Below, piece after piece: positions 32,969 through 45,300 of a DNA stretch of 64,000 nt (within the stretch, counting starts at the first letter, position 1; the number at the start of each line of letters is the position of its first letter). A model generated the notes under the pieces. That model saw nothing but the letters and a program-made list of their open reading frames with translations. It did not search any database and was not told where the DNA came from. The stretch comes from Telopea speciosissima (lineage: Eukaryota; Streptophyta; Magnoliopsida; Proteales; Proteaceae). A program made the translations under genes and the position numbers. Location of the stretch: assembly GCF_018873765.1 (NCBI RefSeq), contig NC_057924.1, positions 22,377,542-22,441,541 on the forward strand, written 5' to 3'.

Positions 32969-34555
32969 GTACTCAATCCAAACTTGATTTTCTCGACTCC
33001 TGGGCGCTTTCGGCTATTCTTAGCATCTTTTGCTCCATTTTCACAAGAATTCACCTAAAACCTGAAAAGCACAAGAAAGCACCGAAGTAACTCTGTCCAA
33101 TGTGGTAAAATGTATGTTTTATGCCCTAAGATTTCACATATAAATGTGCTCATCAGACACAGTAGCCCAGGCAGCAGCCTAGCTGCTCAGCCCCATGGAC
33201 ACAACATCCCAGCCCTCTTGGGCATTTTGTCAAACAGATTGTGGATGCTCATATACTTGGAAAATATTTGGAGGTTTTGAAAATCAAGCTACTGGAAGTC
33301 ATTCTCTGTAATAGGTTAGTGATCTTTTCGGAGCATCACATGGGAATTCCAACGGTACAGATGTGAAGCCCACGTAGCAAATAGTGGGAGATAAAAATTT
33401 CAGCTTTTTTTGACACGTGTACAGATCATGGATGAGTCATCGTTGTCCCAAAAATGCAGCAATTGTGTGGCTGAGATTGATCTTTAAATTTGAATTAGAA
33501 TCTCTTGTTCTGATTGGTTGATCTAAATCATAATCAATGGCTGAGATAAAAGATTATAAATGGACACCTCACAATTAAGCACATGCGAAATTGGTACACA
33601 TAAGTGATGACTTCTCATTGGTGGATCAGGAATCTAATCTGATGGTTCTGTTTTAATCTCATATCAAAGATGAGAATCCAACGACTTATATGTGCTCCGC
33701 TCCCGTGTAAAGCGGAAGACGGAAGATCGAATCTTATTTTAATCTGGGCCCTCCGTACGATCTGATCTAATGGCCCAGATTGATTCAATCTTTGCCTCGA
33801 ACTTTGGGCTATTTAAAAGTCGAATTTTGGGATTTGAGTAGAGACACTACCCCCAATATTTTGACGTCCTCTAAGCAGTGGTGAAGTCGGATTTAGGGTT
33901 TGATGCCTCTATGATTTAATGTTTAAATTTTCTCAGAGAAGAAGGTATTTTGAGTAGATCGATGCATTGGGATCCGTGTCAGAGGCTTCCAGGACATGTC
34001 GCACGCTGCTACTGATGTCCAGAAGGTCTGCATCGACAGTGGTTGTAGTTCTACTTTGTTCTTGAGGTAGTTTTTCATTCAAGTTCCCCTTCTTATCATT
34101 TAGTCTTGTTGGGGAGTGAGATTCTTGTAATTTTGAGTGTTTGGAATTTGGATTGATCATATAAACTCATTTTTAGTATTTAAAGCCTACTGTGCTGATA
34201 CAGTTAGGTGTGTGGGAGTATTTCCTGTGGTTCCTGTGTCATATGGAACTATGTTGAACCTGTGTAATAAGGGTTTTTAATAGAAATGTGCTGAGCAAAA
34301 CACGAAACCCGTGAGGGCTATTGGTCCTTGGACGTAGGCCATTATGCCGAACCACGTATATGCTTGTGTTGTGGTTTGATATTTTTTTTGAAGTGCTTGC
34401 ATGTAGAGTGGGTGTGGTTCACTGGTAGACCAAGCTACTTTTGTAGTGATTGGTGTGTGACCATACGATTGTATGTTGGTTGTTATAATCTGAGTTTGCA
34501 AAAATTTTTAATAAGCACAGATTCACCCCCCTCTCTGTGTCGATTGCCATTCATC
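32969..34555 (+). mobile_element. LTR-like sequence, probably a degenerate solo or partial LTR
   Basis: There are no ORFs of note. TATTTAAAAG at 33809 looks like an LTR TATA. The right end contains TATTGGTCCTTGGACGTAGG and GATTCACCCCCCTCTCTGTG (34525 region), words typical of the R-U5 end of plant copia LTRs. It abuts LINE 2 at about 34556. Exact borders are not visible; 33000-33190 may belong to another element. Confidence 0.4.
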
Positions 34556-36240
34556 AATAAGCCCACCTTGATAATTTAAGATTTGATTCATAAATTCCTA
34601 CGACCACCAAACCAGACTTATTCAAATTAAACTGATTACCAGAGATAGGATATGAAATTAGCAGGGGGGATTGGGGTTCATTCAAAAACCGAGTTGGGGG
34701 TGAGATGTCCATATTTGCTAACCAGCAGGAAACATTGTTGAAAACCATAAGAGGGTCCACACGAGCATTACACATGATCACTTTGTTTCTTACAGACCAG
34801 ATAAAATAAAAAGTAGGAATAAAAACAGAGAAAAACCAACTTAAGGAAGCCTTGTCCAAGAGTAGTGTGCTAGGTAAAGAGATAACAAGATCAGTGAGAG
34901 ATAGAGCAGCTAAATGCTCAGTTCTCAATCCAAGGAGACCCGAAGTCCACACATGCTTAGTCCAATCACAAGACAAAAAGAGGTGCTAGATGGACTCAAC
35001 ACTAGAGCCACAGAGAGCACATTGAGGCTCGATAGCCATCCATTTCGAAAGGGTGCCTCGAGTAGGAATCCCTGCATTTAAGACACGCCAAAAAAAAGAC
35101 TTTAAATCGTGGATGAATTCGTAATTTCCAAAAAAATTTCCACCATCTAGAGTAAGTACAATTTGTTGAAGTTGAGGTGGTGAGAAATTGGGCAGCTCTC
35201 CTGGTAGAGAAGCTCCCATTTCTAGAAAGTGTGCACCACCCAGAGTCATTGGCTTCAGTGATATTAATTCTAAGAATTGCATACACAGTGGAAGATTGAA
35301 AACAGGCAATTAACTTAGAAAAGTCCCAGGCATTATTATTAATGAAATCACTTAAAAAGTGAAAGTTTTGAGAGGGGAGAATTACCCGAGGTATGGATTT
35401 ACCTATTCTTATAGGGACCCAAGGGTCATGCCAACAAGAAGTAGTCTGCCCATTCCCAATTCGGCGAAAGGAGATTGTTTTCAAATCAGGTAATATCTTG
35501 GATATACTATTCCAGGTCCAAGACCCTCTCTTCTGCCCAATTTTAGGGTCAAAAATCGAGGAGTTGGGGAAATACTTGGCCTTCAGAATTCTAGCCCAGA
35601 CCGATGATGGTTCAGTGATAAGTCTCCAACCAAGCTTAAGTATTAAAGCCTTATTATGGATTTTGGATTTACGGAGACCTAAACCACCAACAGCCGTGGG
35701 CTTACAAATAGAATCCCACCCAATCAAGTGACTGCGGGTCTTGTCCCCATGGTCATTATTCCAAAACCTAAGGTAAATTTTGTCCAACTCTTGACACGTC
35801 TTCTGAGGCAGAAGGAAGTGGGACATATGATAAGCAGGAGTAGAGGCCAAAACTGATTGAATCAACACTCTTCTTCCCCGCATATGAGAGAAGATTCGCC
35901 TTCCAAGTAGAAAGCTTAGATCGGAGTCTGTCCACAAGGGTAGTGAGGTCCTTATGCTTGGATCTGGAGTGACACAGTCTAGTTCCTAAGTAGACAGATT
36001 TAGTTGTCATTTCCTTCATCTTGAGAAGGTTACAGAGTTGCTTTTTTCTTTCCAAACCAACCCTTTTACTAAAGAAAATTTCACTTTTACCAAAATTGAT
36101 TTCTTGTCCTATAATTGCAGAGAAAAGGTCAAGGACCGATTTAATAGTTAAGAAATCATCATCAGTAGCTTGATAGAAAATGAAAGTGTCATCAACAAAC
36201 AGCAAATGAGATACAACGTTTGGCACCCAAATTAGGTGCA
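34556..36240 (-). mobile_element. Second LINE family, ORF2 fragment (RT C-terminal half and zf-RVT)
   Basis: On the minus strand the RT active-site region reads VSHLLFVDDTFIF (about 36190-36230, FVDD for FADD). FGKSEIFFSKRV, a RHPFEMDG-type region, the GLGLRKSKIHNKALILKLGWR block and a zinc-binding AIEPQCALCGSSVESI (about 34990-35060) follow. Frames shift at about 35940 and about 35000, so it is a pseudogene. The sequence is clearly different from the A-D LINE. Both ends are cut: no endonuclease on the right, and an RNase H start cut off on the left by the LTR-like sequence. Confidence 0.85.
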
Positions 36241-36407
36241 CAAGTAAGGCCTCAATTTTTAAACCAAAAAAAAAGTGAGCCTCAATTTCACCTACACATA
36301 TTTCAAAGTTCAAGCTAACATAATGGGTCCATTTGCCAGGTTGCAAATTCACAAAATAATTAAAAATCAAAATAGGAGTAAAGTGGTTTAGTGGCTGAAA
36401 ATATAGA
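36241..36407. other. Spacer between LINE 2 and protease unit 2
   Basis: AT-rich with an A9 run. No gene or recognisable element was seen. Confidence 0.5.
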
Positions 36408-36712
36408 ATGGTCAAGGATCCAATAAAGATGGATCATATGGTAAAGTGGAATTATCAAAGTCTTGCTATCTATCCAACTAATTACATTTGCCGTATCATT
36501 TCCCCGTATGGTTCTTGTGTTCCCCCAACCTCCATTTCTTCTTATGGTCCACTACAAGCTGCTTTCTATCATTATTATTTAAATTGTTCAGTTCGGTTTA
36601 AATCGTTCAATTAAATTGTCTAAATTTTGAAATCATAATTGATCCATTTATTAAACAGTTTTATTATTTTAATTTAAAAGGTTCGATTCGATTTTGGTAA
36701 ACGAATTTAACC
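36408..36712. repeat. Duplicated left flank of protease unit 2 (first copy)
   Basis: Matches 17498-17795. The part from 36503 (CCCGTATGGTTC...) to 36712 is repeated again at 38652-38866. Confidence 0.8.
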
Positions 36713-38651
36713 ATCAGTTCTGCCCTAAATTTGGATCGAACTTTCCCCTCCCCAATTGGAAAACTCGATTTGAGTTTGGTCCCCAAACTCCCTTTCAAAC
36801 CCTAGATTCCATCATCCCCCACAAAACCCCAAAACCCTAAGTTTATTCCAGCCATCAGAACCCTTCCATAATCTGACCGAACCTCATTCACACCCCATTA
36901 GCACACGATCCTAACCCTAAACTCATCCCCTCATTCTAAACCCTGGACCCATCCCCCCATTTAACCCTAAATTGCTATTAATTCAAATCAGCATACTTCC
37001 ATCCATTAAAACATCTTGGGACCTTCATTGTTAGACTTCCCTACACATACCTAACCTAATCCTAACATCAAACCTTAACCCTAATTTCACCAAAAATCCT
37101 ATTTTTACTTAGCCAATTCACCTGTTCATAACATGTCCTGATTTACTTGCTTCTAGTTGGTCCTCTACCAATCTAGGACTACATTATCATGTTGAAATAC
37201 AATCTACTGAATCGTGGTTTCGATCCGAGGATATGAGGGGCATGGCAGATTATTGGCACTCCAGATCCATCTGCTCATACCCTATAGGGTAAAAGATCTC
37301 TGTCCGGGAGTGTGGCCTATACCAGCACTCCTATGAGTCTATCTCTCTTCTCCCCATATGAAAAGACACCTCTGGCCCCTTATTTTAAGGAGGAGAGAGA
37401 TAGACACATGGGAGTGCTGGCGTAGGCCACACTCCCGTGCAGAAAACTGCTTCCCTTCCCTATATTATTCATTGTAACAATCCCATGTCACTGGACCCCA
37501 TGTCACTGGACAGCTCCCTATAAATAAACTGGGCTTGTAGTGCTGGTGCATGTTAGATGAGTGAACAAATTGTATGGGAAAGTTCCTGTGAGATAATTGT
37601 GGAAACTTCAGTACTTTATTTGTTAATAGCTCCTATATTAATGCTTTTTTTTTGTTAATGCAATGATGGCAGGTCCTTTGGGTTTTTTATTTATTTATTA
37701 GTGACTTGTCCTTTCCATTTAGGTCATAACAGGGACCTTTATTTGATTGATTTGACTTTCTCTACAAAGGGCCCTGCTTGATTGTCTCTCAGTATGTCAT
37801 GTTTATGTAGCTGAGAAGCATCGTTAATCACAACAAGAGGAAATGGGTAGAAACAAGCTTTTTATTTATTTATTTATTAATTTATTAATTTGTTTCTCTC
37901 TTTATTTTTGTCTTAAATGGTAGAAACAGTTTCTCTAGGTCGACTTCACTAGAGTATCTCCATTCTCCAGACTGCACAGAAAACGTTTTGCCTCATCTTT
38001 CTTTGTTTATTTATTTATTTTTTGGTCAAAGCCTCATCTTTCTTTGGTAATATTTAAAGAAGTGAATATCTTCTTCCATTGAGTTTGAAAAATCATATAT
38101 ATTTTGCAATTCTATGCATGCTTTGTGAGTGTAAAGCACAAGTTGGGACTTGATGGCCGGGGAATCACTTTTTGGTGTGGATTGATTATTTTGAATCATG
38201 TACACCCCTAGAATCACTCCGTGACAAATGTTCTGTTATCAATTAAATGACCATAAAGTATAACTCAGAACTGTTTTTTTTTGTTTTTGTTTTGTTTTGG
38301 TATTATAAATTTGAACTTCTTTTTTCTATTCTTTCATTTTCCAAGTACATTTTGTATGTTGGGATTTTGCTAATAGGAATCAATTTATATGACAACAAGC
38401 CACCTTTAATTTTAGGATCCTTTTAAATCATGTGCCTAACTGTCCAGGATGAAAAATCAATGGAAGGGTTTTTGCAATCTCTAGCTTGGTCTTGAAAAAT
38501 ATCAGATCATATTTCTGTTATTGATTATTAGTTTATTAGAAAATCTGGACATCATCGGGGATTAACTACTCTGAATTATTATAAGGAAACTTCATCAGAA
38601 AGGCAAATGGTATACAAGGATACACAAGCTGTCTGTAAATCTTGAAGACAC
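36713..38651. other. 1.94-kb segment absent from protease unit 1
   Basis: Lies between two direct copies of an approximately 210-bp sequence. It is AT-rich with no gene. 36780-37100 is rich in CCCTAAACCC-like words, and 37293-37437 is an inverted repeat. Unit 1 has one copy of the 210-bp repeat and none of this segment. Confidence 0.6.
37293..37437. mobile_element. Foldback MITE-like element (about 145 bp)
   Basis: Left arm GGGAGTGTGGCCTATACCAG...TCTATCTCTC pairs with right arm GAGAGATAGACACATGGGAG...GGCCACACTCCC over about 45 bp. The loop is about 45 bp. No target duplication was assigned. Confidence 0.6.
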
Positions 38652-39091
38652 CCGTATGGTTCCTGTGTTCCCCCAACCTCCATTTCTTCTTATGGTCCAC
38701 TACAAGTTGTTTTCTATCATTATTATTTAAACGGTTCAGTTTGGTTTAAATCGTTTAATTAAATTATCTTAATTTTGAAATCATAATTGATTCATTTATT
38801 AAACAGTTTTATTATTTTAATTTAAACGGTTCAATTCGATTTCGGTAAACGAATTTTTTTTTTGGCACATTTATGTACATCTAAAAGTGTTAAACGGTTC
38901 AACTCGGTTTAAACCATTTATTTAAACAGCTTCAATTTTGAAACTATAACTGAACCATTTATCAACGGTTTCATGGTATTGATTTAAACAGTTCGATTTC
39001 GATATACGGTTTTGGTTTGATTTTGACACCCTTAGTTTTCCCATCTTATTCTTAAGGTTCAACTAGCAGCTTTGTGTTTACTATTCCATAA

Positions 39092-39144
<53 letters not shown>

Positions 39145-39373
39145 CCTTAACTCATGGGTTCTCTCATGCATTAAAAACTAGGAATTACAGAAGATAATAA
39201 GAAGGTTTTGAACTTCCATATTTTACTAACAGTCCATGCTTACAAGTTTTTATTATACAAGCAACACCAACAGACAATTGACATGACTGTCCACATATTT
39301 TTCATTTCTGGAATAAAACATGAAGAACTGGAGTTCCTTCATCACTTAATTCTATAAGCTATATAACTTATTA
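38652..39373. repeat. Second flank copy and 3' flank of protease gene 2
   Basis: 38652-38866 matches 17590-17800. A stretch around 38885-39030 with AAACGGTTC-like words follows, then CT and TA microsatellites (39093-39143). From about 39144 the sequence matches the 3' flank of gene 1. Confidence 0.7.
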
Positions 39374-40738
39374 TTATATAGTAGGGTAAGATGCTTTCAT
39401 GGCAAGTCCACAAAGGCCTTCTTTTTCAGCAACATCTCTTTGAATCTTCATGTACCCATTTTCACCCCAACCAGTCCCCCAAGAATTCTTCAGCAACCAA
39501 TACTTAGTTCCATCATTATTCTCACCGTAACCAATCACAGTAACTGCATGATCCAGATTAGTGCCACACTCCCCAGTGAATAACCCACTTGAGTAGAACT
39601 TAAAAGAAGTTCCACTTCCTTCTATGGCAACAGAGACAGGTTGATTAGCCACTGCTTGGAGTAGTGCCTGCTCATTGTTAGCAGGAACATCTTCATATCC
39701 AGTGATCTTTGCTGCAGGGTAAGCTGCCATTTCCTCATGGCAAGTTCCATCAATTCCCTCATATGGATAGTTAGATTCAGTTGTGAGGCCTTGGTTTTGT
39801 TGGATGAATTGGAAAGCATTGTCCATGAGTCCACCCTCGCAGCCCGAATTGTTTATATCACAGTCTACTAGTTCTTGTTCAGATAGAGAGACTAGCTTAC
39901 CAGTCTTTAGTTCAGTAATTCCTTCCATGGCTGCAACTGCTGAGAATGCCCAACAACAACCTATATTTTGATAGGTAATATCAAATTTATTAGAAAGAAA
40001 AGAAAATAATATACATAAGGTTCATGTACTTGTTGTTACCAAGTACGTGAACTAAGAAGTTGTAACCGTATTTTTTTTGCCCCTTATCTCATTCTCAAAT
40101 TTTGTTTAATATAGGGTTAACCTCGTCATTTCACCTAAAGACAATGACAATTTGTAAAAATAAAATAATAACAAGTCACTTCAACTTATTTTAAAAACCA
40201 TTTTTTTATCCATAACTAAAATCACTTTTGAACTTATGACGAGGGCATGAACTAAAAAATTGTAACCTTAGTTTTTTACCCCTTGTCTTATTCCCAAAAA
40301 TTTATTTAATATAGAGTTAATCCTGTCATTTCACATAGATAATGCCAACTTTTGAAAATAATATAATAATAAGTAACTAAAATCACTTTTGAAAATCTGA
40401 CGAGGAGCGAAAAAAGTAAGTTTATAATTTTGTTGTAACCAACCTTAGTTACAAGAAGATTTTCGCAAAGTAGAGTTTAAAAAAAAAAAAAAAAAAAAAC
40501 AAAACACTACTACTATTACAATAGTATTGATGAATGATTTGCAAATAATATGTAAATTAACAAAGGTAAGGTTCTCACCACATTGGCCTTGGTTTTTGAT
40601 AGGGGTAACAGCTCCTTCACTTCTCCAGTCCAAGCTAGTTGGCACATCAGTCACGTTATGATACTTAAAAACTGTGTTTGAAGAAGATGACCTTTTATTT
40701 CCTGTAGAATTCATCATGTATCCACTACAAGAAAAAGG

Positions 40739-41150
40739 GTCTGTTGCGGCATTTTTAGACGGGCCTTAGCGGCGTTTATCGGTAAACGCAGTCATATAGG
40801 AATATTCGACGGCGTTTACTAACAAACGTCGGTATATAAAGTATAATACGTAGAAATCATGGCGTTTATATGTAATCGCCGCTACACATACATCTTTGGG
40901 GGCGTTTGGTTTGAACTGCCGGGGTATGTAACAATACAACGGCGTTTATAAATAAACGCCGTAGTATCATAAATCTTTGGGGGCGTTTGTTTTGAATTGG
41001 CGGAGTATGTAACAATACAGCGACATTTATTTGTAAATGCCATAGTATCATACTATATTTATCCCCTGCATATGTATTTTCGGACGTTTAGTAAAAAATG
41101 CCGTTATATGGGGTACAATTTCACGACGTTTATTAATAATCGCTGCTGAA
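40739..41150. repeat. CACTA subterminal repeat array, left
   Basis: Repeated GGCGTTTAT...AAACGCC-type quasi-palindromes with spacers of 30-60 bp. Such subterminal repeats are the usual binding sites for CACTA transposase accessory protein. Confidence 0.8.
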
Positions 41151-41760
41151 TATAATGCCTTTTTTCGCACAGAAACTCCAAGCTCTATTCATTTCCCGCC
41201 TCTTTCTGCGCGCTAAGATACTTTCTCTAAATTCTCAAATCCCAATCCCTCGCGTTTCTCTCTCAATCTATCACGATGGTTCTCCCTCAAATCCCAATTC
41301 CTCACGTTTCTCTCCCAATCTCTCTCATTCTCCCTCAAATCTCTCTCAATCTGTCAATCTCTTTCACTCTTGCTTCCGCGGCAAGCTCTGGACTATTTGT
41401 GGTTCAGCAGACAACCCAAACTATTCACTTCCTGTGCACTGATCACCGTCCCTCTGTCCCTCTCTAATCTTCACATTTTCTGTCGGATTTCTCTCAAATC
41501 TCTTTCAACCTCGCTCCCGCTGCAGCCGTTGTGGACCATTTGGGGCTAAAACAGCCGATTGAGGATCAAGGGACAGATTCTAGGGTTGGTGTTGCTCTGG
41601 CTACCACTGCCAGGAGCTCCAGCCTGCTGTAGCTGACGGTGGTGTTGCTCTCGGCCTCCCTGCTCGGGGAACATCTCCTACTTTGAGGTACGTAGTAAGC
41701 TCTTACTGTTCTTATTCCTCTTTGATCTCTTTCTATTTTTCTCTCCCGTCAGTGGTTTAG

Positions 41761-42399
41761 GGCAAGCGATAAATGTCAGCGAGAAAAAAGAAAGACGATT
41801 AATGGTGATGATCTGCTCTGGGCGATGGCGACGTTGGGTTTCGAAGATTATATTGATCCCCTTAAGGTGTATCTGAATAGGAACAGAGAGGTAATTTGTG
41901 AACTTTCTTCTATGGGGTTTTTGTTTAGTTGAATTTTCTTTTTTATGTTCACTTGTGTTTGCTTATTCTTTTCATCGATCTCCAATCTTGTGCTCTTTGA
42001 CTAGTTTGGAAAGTTTAAAACTAACTCGTTGATATTTTTTCTCCCCTTTATGTTGTAGCTCTGCTCTTTTTCGTTTTTCTGCTGTCCTCCGACATCTGTT
42101 CATTGTATTTTTTTTTTCATTCTTTGGAATGGTTTACTCATCTTGTTGTCTATTTATGGTTCTGATAGGGTGATACCAAGGGATCTACAAAGAGTGGTGA
42201 TAAAAGGGATGTTGTTGGAGTTCAACCTGGTCCAAATGCACAGGTAATGGATTCTCCACTTAAGTTTGTGTTTCTAATCCTTCGTCGTCCAGCTTACGTA
42301 TAAATGCTTACAGTGGTGTATTTATTGCCTAGTAAATAAATTTCACAGATTGCTCATAAGGAATCCTTCACACAGGGAGTGAGCTATATGAATTCTCAA
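41761..42399 (+). pseudogene. NF-YB: Captured NF-YB transcription factor fragment (three exons)
   Basis: NF-YB is the histone-fold CCAAT-binding subunit. Exon a is 41761-41890 ([20 protein letters not shown]...[12 protein letters not shown], the end of the histone fold). Exon b is 42169-42243 (GDTKGSTKSGDKRDVVGVQP). Exon c is 42349-42399 (IAHKESFTQGVSYMNSQ). All three are open and in phase. They are separated by two GT-AG introns (41891-42168 and 42244-42348) placed as in plant NF-YB1/8/10-type genes. The N-terminal part of the histone fold and the gene end are missing. An upstream donor-like GAG|GTACGT at 41688 could join a non-NF-YB exon in frame, but no ATG was found there. This is a transposon-captured fragment, not a complete gene. 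Confidence 0.88.
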
Positions 42400-45300
42400 G
42401 TAATAATTTTACCTCTGTTTCTATTTCAGCATTTAGATCAACATAGACATTCCGATCAAGCCAGACATTAAAAAGTTATATTAATTTCTAATGTAACACA
42501 TTTTTCTCTTTTAACCGGAGTAAGTTGTCTCTCCTGAAGCGTCTCTAGCTGGTATCTAGTATACATTCCAGCCTTCTAGGTTCTTGGTCCAATTGAATCT
42601 TATGATGGTAGTAGAATGTACAGTAGGAAAATCAATATATATTAAGATGATAAGCTTTAATTAATCCAAACTTATCTGATCATACTTTTGCTCAATTTTG
42701 GTGTAAAAAGGATCGAATTAAAGGGTAAAATAGGAGAGGAATTAGAAGTTTTAATTCTTCTTTTCCTTTTAAACTGACCTTTTGTTGTTGTATCCTTGAG
42801 AGAGAGAGAAGGAAAAGAGAAAAGTTGAAAACTTTTTCTTTTTTGGATTGTTAGGCCTGAAAAGGATTTTGGATTCATGTATGAAATTGAGTGGAGATGT
42901 GCTTAATGGCTATTGATTATGATGTTAATGGTGGGTTCTCTTCTTTCCCTTTCAATGTTTCTTTCTGAGATTTAGGGAGGAGAGTGAGTTCACATGTCCT
43001 TCATGTGAACACTATTTGACTGATTTTGGAGTCGATGATGATGAATTGTGGGCTGCTACATTCACATCCACATCCCACCATGCCCCTTTTTCTCTGTTCT
43101 GTCCTTGTGCTTCTGCAGTTCATTTAAATTCTCACCTGCTTTAGCTGAAATGTCTCAGAAATACTTTCAGATTACAGCCTTTGACTCTTAACAGGAGAAT
43201 CACTTTTGTCCCATTTCTTGATTTCCCTCCCTCTCTGGTGCTTGAATTGATAATTCTTGAAGCACAATGTGAAGTGGTCTCTCATTTTCCAACAAGATGG
43301 CTCACACAATAAGCTGTCTTATCTAAGAAGAATGATTTCAAAGCAACATGAACACTGTGGATGATACCCTTTGCTGATCCAACCACCAATAGCTCTATAG
43401 TCCTCTTTCTGGGTTTGTTTTAGACATTTAGTTGAGCTTATTTAAAGCTAAAGTTGAATGGTATTTACTATTCAGTTTAACATCATTTTCTACCCTTAAA
43501 TTTCATCAATTTTGTTTAATTTTGAGTTGTAGCTTTCTATAATACCTAGGTTTTAGTAGTAACTCTATTCTTGAATTTCTATTCTTTCTTCTTTTGTATT
43601 AGTTTCTCTAAGTTTCCATTCATTAGAGGGTCCCATGACTCCCATCCTCTAAATCTATTAATGATTATTAAGCTATTTGAAAATTGATTCTGTCCCCCAC
43701 AAACATCAGAGATTAAAGTGGCTATCTCATTATTTACTCCTACTTTTAATTCAGGAAAGTTGGTTTAAGAGATCTCACGTTATTGGGATTATACATGATG
43801 GCTAGTTTGAATTTCTCAATGTAGCAAAACAATTTACCTTGTACCAGTGAATATCTTTTCCAAGACTATCAAAACCATGAAGCAAAACACTCTAATTTCA
43901 ATACTAAAATGCTTAAGATTTTCTGAGTTCACTGATTTGATCCAAAGAAGAATCTGTCAACATCTTTACTGTGGTTTTGAAATTTTTTTTTTTTTTGGTC
44001 TAAGGGAAAAAATATTTGTCATAAACCTAAATACTAGAAATGAACCCAGGTGACCTTATGATGAAAGAAAGGGAACTAGGGACTGGTGATTCCTGGGTTT
44101 GCTTTAAATTCAAAAGTAGTTCCTTTCCTCATAGAAGCTTTTGTTTGACTCAGTTATTTTGAAAGCAATGGAGTAAATGATGAAAGCTTCTCAACTCTCT
44201 AATCTCAACACCCCCCCATACATCTTCTTCCCCCTGTTTGTTACTCTCAATCTCTAACTCCCTCTCATTGTAGAGATGGACATTGACCTAAAAAAAATAT
44301 TTTAACAGGGGAAGGGATTGATATTTGATACTTCTCAGATTTGCTGTTAAATTTGTTGCTTTTCTCCATATATTCATTCACCTCTCTAAGTTTCTGATAT
44401 TAATGGATTTATCTCCCCTCTTCTCCTTGTTACCTTCAACTCTTGAACTTTTTCCCCAAATCCCAACCATTCACAGATTCTTATATGTTTTAAAACCAAC
44501 TAAAGAAAGATCTCCAATAGGTTTTGTCTTGATTCTGACTTTATGGGTTGTACCGGGTGACTTATTCCTACATTTTTTTGGATCTTCTTATATGTTTTCT
44601 CACACATCAACAATCCATTGGTCTAAACATGACATTAGAAGAAATTTTTTTTAATTAAGATCCATTAATAATGGTCTCTCATTATAAGGTCAAGACCATG
44701 ACCCCTTTCCTTTTAGTAAATCACCCTAAGGTCATATATGAACATTACAGCTTGACACCAGCACCCCCAGCCCCTTAATTCTCCCCTCTTGGCCTAAGAA
44801 GATCAAGATTGGGATTGGAAGTTGGAACTAAATATCACTTGTATGTATCTTTGCGATTTCTATTCATCTTGGGTTTTAAAACATAGATTACAGAGAAACA
44901 ATTCTGTATTAAATCAATTATATACAGAGAAACATCAAAAGACACATATAGAATCCAGCCTTTTGGTTCAAACTTGGAAAATTTTCGGGTGCACAACCTT
45001 AAATATTCATAGACAGAGACATTGTTTTACTTTGTTTTCCCCTCAATAAGCAAACTTTAACAAGTGAAAGGAGACTATCTCAATTCTCTTGGCTGTTTGT
45101 TATGAAAGTTGAGTACCATGGGTTCTGGGTATATATAGAAAAGATTTTACAGAGTAGTCTACAGAAAGAAAAAAAAACAGAGAAAAGGAGGGAAAAGGGT
45201 AATGTGGAGTTGGTAGCTTTGTCAATCTCTCTTTCTCTCTCTCTCGATTCTTGAATATTTTCTGTTCAGTAGACAATATCCATAAGTTCTATTCGTGCTT

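Noticed and set aside
36503..38866. TRIM retrotransposon with 210-bp LTRs
   Set aside because: The direct repeats do not begin TG and end CA, and no primer-binding site or polypurine tract borders the interior.
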